Made by a program: the position numbers and the translations under genes
Shown: positions 39,401 to 49,925 of the stretch, one piece after another
Layout: every line of letters begins with the position of its first letter
Position numbering within the stretch: the stretch's first letter is position 1
NCBI GenBank assembly: GCA_025642065.1
Contig: JAODUP010000552.1
Location: 186,001-250,000, forward strand
From: Paralvinella palmiformis
Taxonomy: Eukaryota; Annelida; Polychaeta; Terebellida; Alvinellidae
Direction of reading: 5' to 3'
DNA: 64,000 nt
The notes under the pieces: generated by a model
Seen by the model: only the letters and a program-made list of their open reading frames with translations
What the model was told of the DNA's origin: nothing
Database searches by the model: none

Positions 39401-42400
39401 ACGATTGACATAAATTACAATTGATAATGTAGGTGATATCAAGCTGTTTTAAATATCAAAAGGTTAAAATATTACTGAACAGGAATGCTTATGTAGTAGT
39501 ATATTAATAGGAAGTAATGGCTCAAATTACAGTATATCAACAAATGATTTTACCATCATAATAAATCTCCCCAAAACAGGCTAATGGTACCTCAGAAACC
39601 TTTAAGTTGACTAGGATCTGTCCATCATGTTGTGAATTATCATATTCAATCTATAAATGATAAGACCTTTTTATGTTCATTCATGATATACATGTAATGA
39701 GACAATCAATTTCTTATTCAAACTCAGCAACTCTTTTGGAAGCATTGACTACAAAAAGACATAACATACATAATGCACCCACTCCACCTGCCAAGTAAAG
39801 GTATTTAACTAGAAAAGGCAATCACCTGCAACTATATCACTTTATACAACTACGGGTTTATATCACTTTATACAACTATATACACATCACTTCATACAAC
39901 TATATACACATCACTTTATACAACTATATACATATCACTTTATACATATCACTTTATACAACTATATACACACCACTTTATACAACTATATACACACCAC
40001 TTTATACAACTATATACACACCACTTTATACAACTATATACACACCACTTTATACAACTATATACACACCACTTTATACAACTATATACATATCACTTTA
40101 TACAACTATATACATATCACTTTATACAACTATATACATATCACTTTATACAACTAATACTATTCACACTGACACATATGCTATACGACCTAATTATGTA
40201 CTAAGTAAGAGTTTGTATAATACTATTTAAGTAAATAGTGTTATTACATTTTTTAGCCAAACAAATGTCATGTATTAAATTTGACATTTGTAGCCCCAAC
40301 AATCTTCAGGTATTTTATTTCATGGTTACTCAGTGAAAGAATTGGGCAGAGTATCATCCACAGCACAGTGATAAAAGCATGTCAACTTTCTTGTGATTTT
40401 GTGAAATTTTGATAAAAGAAAGATTAAGAAAATTAATCAAGCTTAAAGCAATTTTAAGCTAATTTCAGTACTTTTGGCAAGTACCCCAATTAAACAACAA
40501 CTGTGCCTCTGTTAGAATCACTGCTGGAACCTATAATCATTTCATCTACTGTAACAACATTAATGAAAGCTCAGTAAAACAGGAATTTTGTTTGTTGACT
40601 CTGAACAAGCAAAAGACAGTGTCAATAAATGCAAACCATATGGAAGTCAGCAAGAACAAATTATCATAAATAGGAAATGTCCTCAGTCAATTACCATAAA
40701 ATAGTTTCATAACTAGTGTCAACTAGGGGTTTTGTAAATTATGAGCAGATCTTGAAAGTATGTAGCCCAAATAATGTATGTGTAATAGAATGTTAAGTTA
40801 TTTACGAGAGGCATGTAGATTATGAAATTCAGTGATTAAATAGGGAGGTTAGGCACACTAAAGAAATATAAGTATTGGTGAGAAATAAGATCGATTCAGT
40901 ATGATTATTATATCTAAAGCTACACATTCAATATCCTGAGCAGTCCAAATCGAAGGTGTCACAGTTTTCTGCACAAAAGCATGACCTATGTCTGTGAAAA
41001 TGTTGGTCACTCTAAAGTAACACAGGCTGACAACATATGTCACATCATTACAATAAAGAGTGAGATCTGGAGTTCTGGGTATCTACACCCTGGTAAAGAA
41101 TTGTGCAGATTAATATAGACATAGACCAATTTATTTAGATATCTAATAATACATATCATGTATGAGGCTTCAGAATCCAGAAAAATGCTTCCTTCAGTCC
41201 TATGAACTCAGTAAGGCACAGAAGCCGCAATATTTCATTTCCTACGATGTTTATTTGTCCAGTAAGTTATGGATACACACCCAAAATAAATGTGTTAATT
41301 TTCACAGCTAGCAAACACCTAGTCAAAGTAGTAAACGTTTGTTTTAATGGACCCAGCTATCTCTGGTATCTTCATTTAGTTCAAACCCTGACATAGAAGT
41401 TTACGTTGCATTGAGCTAACAATTGCCGTACTAGATTACCCCAAAAGCTAAAACCACTTAATTCAACTGTTTTCCAACACCACAATTTAAAAACATACCT
41501 GAACATAACCAACACTTCAATTAATAAAATATATCAACAATTGTAATGACTACTGATAAGTTTCTGGGTACATGACTATATAATGATGGCTTTATTATAC
41601 ACACCTGAATGAAGAAGGTATAGCAGTCTGGAGAACTTAATCTTGACACAAATTTCAAGTGTATAGCCGTCAGGTTAAACTTCAACACCGATTTGACAAT
41701 GCTGCAAAGGAAAACAACTGATCATGAAGTACACCTCAAACTTAAAAAAAGAAGAAATTAAACAAATAAAACCAATTATTTTCTTTTGTCTCAATTTTTA
41801 TGCATATATTTGGCAAGGAAATCTCGATAATGCAGTTAGGATGGAATTATTGCTTCTAACTGTTATAGTTAAGCCAATATAATAATACTATATTAATATT
41901 ATAAATAACATACATTTAAAATTAATTTTTTAATTTAAAAACAAAAATTTAATATAAACAACATACAGCTCCTTATTAAACATACTGGTAGTAAAAGTTA
42001 CTCCTAAAATTAGATTTTTCAATTTTTTTAATAATTTTAAATTTAAAGATAAAAAAAGCTAGTTACCCATCAAAGTTAATGCTGTGATTGTGAAGCTCCA
42101 GGTAATGTGATATGTTATATGCCTTCTTGTGGTGACCAGTTTTGTTATTATATTCCAAAACAAAGCTGACTGGGAAACAAGCTGGCAAAAGCAAATAACA
42201 ATTCATATTTTTGTTGCACAATAACTAAACTGATAATAAAACACATCATAATTTTTTTAAATAAATAAAAGAATTATCTGCATATATACATCATTCAGAA
42301 AACCCTAAATGATCATTTCATTTTAATATGATGAAAAGATGTATACAAGTTCTGTATAATATTTATAATTAAGAGAATGGGTACACTAATTATATTACAA

Positions 42401-43309
42401 CATTTATTAAAATCTAGCTACCTCTTATAACTTGTGACTTTTAGTCATTTAAACTTACTGGTTTCTTGTGCAGCATCAAATTCATAACTCTGATTATGAG
42501 CCCAATTTTTGCTTAATCTGTAATGTGTGTTACACATCACTATACAGGGTACTTTAGATAATTTATTTTGTCGAATAAATTGATATGTGCCAACAGCAAT
42601 ATTTTCAGTTTCATCGTACTGCAAAATAGAAACAATCAGACAGAATGTAAAATTCCTTAAAGCAAAGGGAGCATTTGTATTAAATCAATTCAAATATGTG
42701 CATGTTTGTTGGTCTGTATAGACCGAACCATTTAAATGCATTTTATAATATTATTTTTAGATGTCATGTTGTGGTCTGTGATAACTAACCCTTTCCATGG
42801 CATAGTTAACACTTGAAAAGAATTCTTGATGTGTGTAGACTGCAAAGGCTCCTGAAGATGGAGGATATGGCATTGTTTCTAGGTCTGATGACCAATCCTT
42901 CAAATACAAGTGTTTGAATGATAGAGAGCTCTTTTCCATGAATTCAACATGTGATGACCTTGATAGTCCAAATATGGCCAACTGGGAAAAACACAGAAAA
43001 ATTAAAATAAAATGCTGTTCAGTCAATTTATGGAAATATACAACGCCATTAAGCTATTCGATATTATCAACAGAGATGAAGCATAAATACTGAACAGTCA
43101 CATACCTGAATAGTCACAAGGACAACCTTTGTTAGCTGGAGTATCAGCTTCCATGGAAATTTGCCCTTCGCTTGCCATTTCTGACATGGACTGAAGAAGA
43201 AATATTTTAATCTTCTACGCAGTAAATCTTCATCCTCAAAACAGTCATCTGATGCTGAGCTATTTATGGTGCCATAACTCTGTGAGAACTGTGTGTCATC
43301 ATCCATCAT
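35122..43309 (-). CDS. mcoln: Mucolipin (TRPML) endolysosomal cation channel, 579 aa, 12 coding exons
   Basis: Exons: 43106-43322 (ATG at 43309), 42790-42981, 42459-42618, 42067-42181, 41605-41701, 39554-39650, 39148-39266, 38873-39022, 38013-38114, 37763-37885, 36767-36970 and 35122-35298. All junctions keep phase; the total of 579 aa matches the usual family length (human 580). TRPML channels release Ca2+, Fe2+ and Na+ from late endosomes and lysosomes and are gated by PI(3,5)P2. Visible features: an acidic N-terminus with ExxxLL (EDEDLL), RRRLKYFF and SPC; S1 ([20 protein letters not shown]); a luminal loop with PDCYTF and several N-glycosylation sequons (NQS, NKT, NIS, NLT); S2-S6; the pore filter [11 protein letters not shown] with Asp471 and Asp472; and a Cys-rich tail ([11 protein letters not shown]) suited to palmitoylation. 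Exon 1 begins at an acceptor, so there is at least one further 5' UTR exon, not located. Confidence 0.95.
36445..36470. repeat. (TA)n microsatellites in the last mucolipin intron
   Basis: Two TA runs (about 36340-36369 and 36445-36470) in the intron between the pore exon and the terminal exon. Confidence 0.85.
37038..37216. repeat. AT-rich minisatellite (aataataaggtatattt-type units)
   Basis: Tandem units of roughly 17-23 bp alternate between two and four AAT triplets before the constant block aaggtatatttaa. It lies in a mucolipin intron, just left of a SINE-like remnant (37220-37265). Confidence 0.85.
37545..37655 (-). mobile_element. tRNA-derived SINE in mucolipin intron
   Basis: The reverse strand reads GGTAGTGTGATAGATAGTGC (A-box-like) and GGGTTTGAATCTG (B-box-like), then the shared motif tgtttgtgggatattttcct. 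Confidence 0.6.
38236..38811. mobile_element. TTAA-flanked (piggyBac-like) MITE, copy A
   Basis: The left end is AGGAACGGTCCACC and the right end GGTGAACTGTCCCT, an imperfect inverted repeat. TTAA lies directly outside both ends (38232-38235 and 38812-38815), the hallmark of piggyBac-type insertion. It is about 576 bp, non-coding, and sits in the mucolipin intron between exons 38873-39022 and 38013-38114. It is homologous to copies B-E. Confidence 0.8.
39831..40155. repeat. 24-bp minisatellite in mucolipin intron
   Basis: About 13 tandem copies of a unit close to ctatatacacaccactttat plus acaa, with variant units (acacatcac, acatatcac). It has no inverted symmetry and no spacer/repeat alternation, so it is an ordinary minisatellite. 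Confidence 0.9.
40156..41604. other. Mucolipin intron, no further feature
   Basis: The large intron between exons 41605-41701 and 39554-39650. No conserved frame or recognisable repeat was seen apart from the minisatellite on its left. Confidence 0.5.
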
Positions 43310-44202
43310 CTTTATAAATGCCCTGAAAATGAAAAGCATTTTGAGTAAATAGAGTAAAAGTTATTTCAAATAGTAAACAAGATTTAAGGCCTTCCACAGA
43401 CATATACATTGAAGCTGCCAATAAAAATGACATGGAATTTAGGAATTACTTTTAGTTAATACAATAAGCAAAAGCTGCTCTAATCATTACAACATATTAC
43501 GTGTACTGGTACAATGAAACATGACTCCATCACTTTCCAGTATACAGTATTCTATATAAAATAATACCCTGGTGCTTGGTTTTTATAAGTCCATGACCAT
43601 TAAAGGTACTATTTTGTTTTAAATCATATACTCCTCTAAAATTCAGTTAAATATATCAGTGTTTAAGAAACTGAACCAAATATTCCCTCAAAACCAGTTA
43701 AATCACTACCACTGTAGTACCAGTAATTATGACAGAAACCAAATGTTTACAAATCCCTAAATGGATACCAGTAAGCAAGACACAAGTAGGGTAGTTGTAT
43801 TGTAGTTTAAGCTCTTACCTTAATGACCATAAAGGTCAATCATTAAAACCAGAGTACACAGTAGGTTATAATACCACTTTACTGAGAGCTCTCCTATAAC
43901 ATATTTACCTGATTTGAGAATTATAGATAAATAGATAGATAGATATTTATTTCAAACTATGCCATTCATCAGTATCTACATGTGACTAATTCATAAGTTA
44001 AATAAATTAATGATACAGTTTGAGGTTACACTGAAGAAACATTCTGTGCATTGGTGCAACCCAAGTAAAACGATAAATAAACAGGTTGATGGCCTGTTTA
44101 TATTACATGAAATAATATGCCTGGATCGCCAATCCTAAATTAATATTGTATTGATTACCAGAAGCAATTAAGTATTGAACATCAAATGTGTTTATAATTC
44201 AG

Positions 44203-44205
<3 letters not shown>

Positions 44206-44240
<35 letters not shown>
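44206..44240. repeat. (TA)n microsatellite upstream of mucolipin coding exons
   Basis: TA run of about 36 bp. A short GATA-like run lies near 43926-43945. The interval 43323-45510 has no recognised exon. Confidence 0.9.
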
Positions 44241-45551
44241 CAGAATGAACTGGTTTCTACTAAAATCACACGAGCATGTATAGATAAACTTACCAACATT
44301 CCCACTAAGCATTAATAATAATATATTGAGATATTTTAATCTAAGATTTAAAATATGCGTTTGTTTACAAAATGATCTGAGCTCAGACTACTTTCAGCTG
44401 TAATTATCTACATTCCAGTGTTTCATCCTCAGTCTATTCACAAAAACACTCTTCCTAGGTAAACATTTAGAGAAGAAGATCACATTCTATAATTCGATCC
44501 TGTCCAGAGTAAAGAAACACCAACATCACAGCTTGCAAATGAAGATCTAAGATCAATGTATTTGTTCCCCTTCATAGTCCATTCTTTGACAAGGTGAGGG
44601 GGCTTGTATGTCTCCACAGAGCTAAGCCAGTGGGAGCTTTGACTTCTGTGACAGACGTCAAAACTAGACTAGTGAATGGGTAGAGACTAAAGTAATATGG
44701 ACTAAGGGTGATGTAACACTAACAAAAGCCTTGAGTGCTGAAGTCAGATACTGACTTCAGCACTGTTCCCCACTGCACTCTAACAGACCACAGTACCATG
44801 TATCAACAGCTATAAGCAAACAAAAAGAAGAAATGAATTTGTTTTTCCTACACTGATATCACATAAATAAAATTGTGACATCATATGAGATTTAGAGAAT
44901 TTAAGGTTATTAGGATTTGGTTTCTTTCAAAATACTAATTCCCCAACTGTTGTTCACAAAAGATAATACAAAATGTATGTTTGATGTTGAAGTAGCTTAG
45001 CTTAGCATATATATATCATATGGGATTAAAGAATTTAAGGTGATCAGAATAACCTATGATTTGATATAAATACAAGACAAAATCATAATATTTGTTTATC
45101 ACCGTTAATACATATCTGACCCAATGATCCATAGCTCTTTATCAAGATGGCTGACCATGGTTTTTAATATTGTGGCAATAAAATTAAGATCCCAATAAAT
45201 AATTTGAAAGTAATTTGTTATGCAATTATTATTTTATGTAATAATAACTCAAATATCATCTCATGATTGTCATGTTTATATAAGCTTACTTAATTATTAT
45301 CTAGTTTAGTACTATAGATTCCATTTATCACACACACAGTTGCACTTCGTGTTGATCAATATACTCATACATAGTGATATAGGAAAATTAGCATATAAAT
45401 TTTATATAATTATAACATATATTTATTAAATCATAATAACTATCATTTATTAAAATGAAATAATATTACTGAAATTAATCTAATAGCAATATTGGGATTT
45501 AATTTCTTTTTAAAGGAACAGTTTACCTTCATTTCACATTTTCAGGACTAA

Positions 45552-45781
45552 TAGCACAGTTAGTTAGAACATAGGACTCATAACCGAACAGTCGTGGGAT
45601 TCGAGGCTCTGTGAGCAGCAATGCCATCATGTGGCGACTGGCTCACTCATCCATAACAAAAATGAGTACCTGACAGGACGCAATGGCTATGTGTTTGAGT
45701 AATACTTTGCGCCAATAAGAGCAGCTATCTAGCTGAATAGGGCGCTATATAAATGTCACATATTATTATTATTATATTATA
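45552..45781 (+). mobile_element. tRNA-derived SINE nested in MITE copy D
   Basis: tRNA-like head: AGCACAGTTAGTTAGAACAT (A-box), then GTGGGATTCGAGGCTC (B-box). The body ends gggcgctatataaatgtcac, with an (ATT)n tail. MITE sequence resumes after the tail. Confidence 0.7.
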
Positions 45782-46145
45782 ATGTAAACATGTTCACACA
45801 AATCATAAATGATGTCAAAATATGATCATAGTCAAGCACATTAAATAATCCAGTTCAGATTGCTGGTGATTGAACAATAAATGGTCTGTGTTAACATTTT
45901 GAAGCCAGACATACGTATACCTGATGCTCTTGAAGACTGATACAACTTTACTCAAGCATTTGCATGACATAGTTATAACATTGTTAACAGATGTCAGCCA
46001 AGTATATAATTTGAGAACAAAAACATATTTCTGAATATTACAGTATAGTTGATCCAAACAACTCCATATGTTACTCAAATGGTGAAAGAAACTATAAAGT
46101 TAAATTCCTTATGAAGACAGTATTGTACTCTTCTAACACAAACTG

Positions 46146-46253
46146 TGGTCTAGCAGTAGCATGTTGGACCCCAGATCATTACCTTTGAAGGTCGCTCGAC
46201 CCATTTGACCCACCATGTGCCAAAAAGTGGCCGTAAAACACCAATCATCATCA
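46146..46253 (+). mobile_element. Short SINE with 14-bp target-site duplication, nested in MITE copy D
   Basis: It starts TGGTCTAGCAGTAGCATGTT (tRNA-like head) and ends in an (ATC)n tail. The 14-mer tctaacacaaactg occurs directly at both sides (46132-46145 and 46254-46267), a perfect duplication typical of LINE-mediated retroposition. The head resembles that of the copy at 52480-52590. Confidence 0.8.
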
Positions 46254-46699
46254 TCTAACACAAACTGACAAAGTATCTACCAAGCTGTCAGATTAACATA
46301 AATGAATCAACCACTGCATCAGTTAGCAGTAGTCAGCAGGTTGAACCCAGAGGTGGATAAGATCATGAGGATGGCTAAGCCAGAGCATCCCTGTGACCTG
46401 ATCTGGATCCAGATGGCTAGATGAACCTTTTGCCAGTTTACATAAGAGCACACGACCTTTCTACTTCCAGTCATACAATCTTGCATTCAATGAAGCTGTA
46501 ATGATGACCCTCCAGTAATTTTGATTATTTCCTATAACTATGAATGACTTTAGGTATAGTTTGTGTTTATTATTGGGAGATATAATGGAGTTACTTTTAT
46601 AAGCATTACATGTTAAAATCATATTATCTGAGAGTCAACTAACTGTTTAATATATTATCTCCCACCATTATTTACTTTCAAAAGTATGTCGGCCGATGA

Positions 46700-47970
46700 C
46701 TTGCAAGTAGCATTCCAGAAATCAACTGGAACTTCTGATCCAATCTTAATAATCTACTGTCCTAATCCTATATGGCACAATTAGTCTTAAGGCACAGAAT
46801 TTTTGTCTGTTAAGTGTCAGTTTCCCATTTTTATGAGTACATACTATTTCTTAAATAGATGAAATTTATGAATACATCTAAAATAAATCTGATACCTGTC
46901 TGAAGGTAAAGTTTATATAATTAGTATGCAGTGCTGAAACAGTAACTCACAGAGCTATGTTTACATGTATGGAGCAATAGGTTTTGGATGTCTCACCCCC
47001 GGTAAAATGAGACACCACGCCCTCATGGACATTTCACCCTGATTGAAAATATTATTTATTTATTTATTTATTAACCTCCATGATTGGAGAAGGAACAAAC
47101 ATGCAAACAACAGTTATTATATCTAACGGGGGCGGGGTTGGTCTAGTCTTCAATTGGATATTTATTAAATACGTTTCTGGACTCACTTTCACCTGATTGA
47201 ACTAATGTAATGTTCATTTCCCGTTGGCATTATTGGTGAACAAAATATACTATACTATGACTATTATTAGACTTAAATTCAGACCAGGCACGTATACTGG
47301 CTGTCTGGGACAAGTTTACCGCTGGAAATTTAACTACCACAGAAATACTCAGAGATGTTAGTCAGATCTACTCGCTGATAAATATGCCTATTATTTGTTT
47401 CATGTTCATCCGTAGTATATTTATATTGCTAATTGTCTTATGTTTTATCCAGCGCGTATTTGTATTATATTTCTGTTTTATATTTTGCATATAAATGTAT
47501 TATATTGGCCCATTGTTAATATTAGTGTTTTGTGTACAAATAAATATCAATGTCATGTTAATTGTAATCAATCACAAAACAGCCACACATTAAACAAAGA
47601 ACTGTTCAAACCAATAAAAGAAAATACATTTATATATACACGTAATATCAATATTTGTGTCAATAGTTACTATTATTGTTAGAAACATTATAAACACACA
47701 TGCTGATAACATTTAGCCTCAAACATTTAATATAAAAGAAAAATTTTATTATCGAGGGCAGTGTCCATTTTTGCGAAGGCGACGTGTCCATTAAGGCGAA
47801 CTTGTATAGGGGGGGCGAGGTGTCCAGTAACCCAGTATATGGGATGATTAAATACATTTGAAATGATTTATTAAAAACAGAAAATTAAATGTATGTCTTA
47901 GTTTAAGAAGATGACACCAGACTCAGGTTAGAATAGTTCACACTTGAATAAGTGAGACATGTAGTATGTC
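46700..47970. other. Non-coding DNA, no gene seen
   Basis: AT-rich; frames at 47440-47682 and 47660-47857 lack domains and coding character. A G7 run lies near 47809. Confidence 0.45.
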
Positions 47971-47981
47971 AGATATGTTAA

Positions 47982-48616
47982 AGGGACAGTCCACCCTCAG
48001 AAAATATTTTTTAAATATGTAATGCTTAGAACAGTAACCAAAAATTTCACAATAATAATCACAAAATGTACCTAATATCATAAACATAGGGAAATAATCC
48101 AAATTACTGGAGGGCCGCCATTACGGCTGCACCGGAAGCCAGATTCAAAGGTGGGAAAGAGCAAACTGAAATGCTGTGACAATTTCTGTACTGATGCAGA
48201 TAATAGTTTCTCTTGAGCATTAATATCTGAGCCATTTGAATCATCTTCCTCTTGTCAGGTTCCTTCTGGCTCAAACTGATATGGTTGTATGTCATTCATA
48301 ACATAATTTTCACAACGCAGTTGTGTTATGTTGTGGAATAATTCTTTGCTCCCACTTGTTTACATGCTTTTGTATGGGCTCTATAGTCTTCAGGTCAACA
48401 GGATGCGTTGAAGTGACGTCAGCATTCAGGAAGTTCCAGTCTCTGTCTAGCTTCAAAATGGTGGCACCCACAGGCCATTAAAAGTTAATTAATAAGCACT
48501 TTGAACTGGATTATTTAATATGTGGATGATCATTTACACATTTTGACATTATTTATGATATTTGTGAGAATAGCTTTATTAGTCATCAAACAAAATTCTG
48601 AGGGTGGACTATCCCT
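47982..48616. mobile_element. TTAA-flanked (piggyBac-like) MITE, copy B
   Basis: Ends AGGGACAGTCCACCCTCAG and GAGGGTGGACTATCCCT are inverted and bounded by intact TTAA at 47978-47981 and 48617-48620. About 635 bp, opposite in orientation to copy A, and non-coding. This is the best-preserved copy. Confidence 0.85.
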
Positions 48617-48620
48617 TTAA

Positions 48621-49600
48621 ATGTTTACACACCAATATCAATGACACTATTTTGTTCTAAATCACTAAAAAGTGAAACCCCAAAACCACCAAAGTAAAGG
48701 CAAATTTAGTTTATATCTAAATCTAATTAAAATTTTATATCTGGATCCAGTGACTGAGTCAGTGAGTGAGTAGCCGCACGTGGTTTGATAAATTTGATTG
48801 GATACTGATATTCAAGACATCACATGTAGACATTGTAGTAGATCTAGATGACAGATGTACATTTATTATCCAGTGATAGACTATATAAATATTATAGCAT
48901 TATAAATTATAATAATATACTAAATTAGAAATGAATATAAATTCAATAATTAGAGTCTGACTAGACTCTAGATCCAAAATAAAATTAACAAAATGTCAAA
49001 CTCAAACCGACAAACGACTTATTTTTAATAATAAATAAATAACAGACCTAAAGACTTAACTTTTTATCAGACCCTTACAAAATAAACTACAAATAAATCT
49101 ATTAATCTAAAAGGCAGAACACACATATAATTTTAGTTACTTACCATACATAACACACTAGATAATAGTGATCACGTAAGCTGAAAACATAATAGATCTA
49201 GATATACGTTGTTTATTTTCCTCCAACAATAGCTAGTCACATGATTTAGCGGACTATAACGGTAATAACCTCCAAAACTGGTTATTAATATATTTACGAA
49301 AAACTGTTTATATATTTAAATGGAGCAATTACTGAATTAGGAAACCTTGGTCATGTTTGATTATTATTAATATGAAATTTAGTAAACTTAAGTATTCATT
49401 ATTAGATAAACAGGCACTTAATATATATAGTTAGCTAATGGACCAAGGCGACGGAAGTGCGTTACGTCAGTTTTCCCCTTCTCAGTTGTGAGTAGAAGAT
49501 TTGAGATTGACATGTAGGACAGCTGATAATCTCTCATATCATAAGAATTGTGCAAATTATGACTAAAGCATGACATTTCTACCAGTGTTAGTACATGCCA
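48621..49600. other. Non-coding; possible distal promoter region of mucolipin
   Basis: No exon recognised. It holds one CACGTG (48777-48782) and one TCACATGA (49237-49244), E-box words compatible with MiT/TFE factors, and several TCTAGA-like words near 48838-48975 and 49195. Linking these to mucolipin is speculative because its 5' UTR exon has not been found. Confidence 0.3.
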
Positions 49601-49807
49601 TAAGCTTCATTTTCAGATCGGAAGGTAAGACAGATTTGACCTCTGAGGACTGTGAGAGGTCAATGGCCTCAAAGTATCTGAGTATTGATGTTTGGCGTCA
49701 TTGATTAATGGTAAACATGTTTATGATGTACAGACCATGCATTTGTGTTACAGTAAAAGTGCCTACATATTCCAGAGCATTGGTAATTATTTACAGGTGT
49801 CTAACTT

Positions 49808-49846
49808 TGACCTCTGAAGACAGTGAGAGGTCAATCACCTCAAAAT
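49808..49846 (+). repeat. Direct second copy of the transposon TIR core
   Basis: TTTGACCTCTGAAGACAGTG then AGAGGTCAATCACCTCAAAATAT repeats the TIR core at 49635-49676 with few mismatches. It lies 170 bp inside the left end, within the inferred intron of the transposon. Confidence 0.8.
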
Positions 49847-49925
49847 ATCAAATATTTATGCCAATGGATGCAAACTGTGGTGGCTGGTACTAACACAACT
49901 GTTGTTCTTGTGTGTTGCAGGATCC

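Larger units (their letters stand above)
45514..46646. mobile_element. TTAA-flanked MITE, copy D, enlarged by nested SINEs
   Basis: TTAA at 45510-45513 and at 46647-46650. The left end is AGGAACAGTTTACCTTCATT, matching copy A; the right terminal CCCT is eroded. It is nearly twice the length of the other copies because two SINEs (45552-45781 and 46146-46253) lie inside it, so it is older than those insertions. Its right half closely resembles copy E. Confidence 0.75.

Noticed and set aside
39831..40155. CRISPR-like array
   Set aside because: Units are directly tandem with no unique spacers, in a eukaryotic intron; it is a minisatellite.
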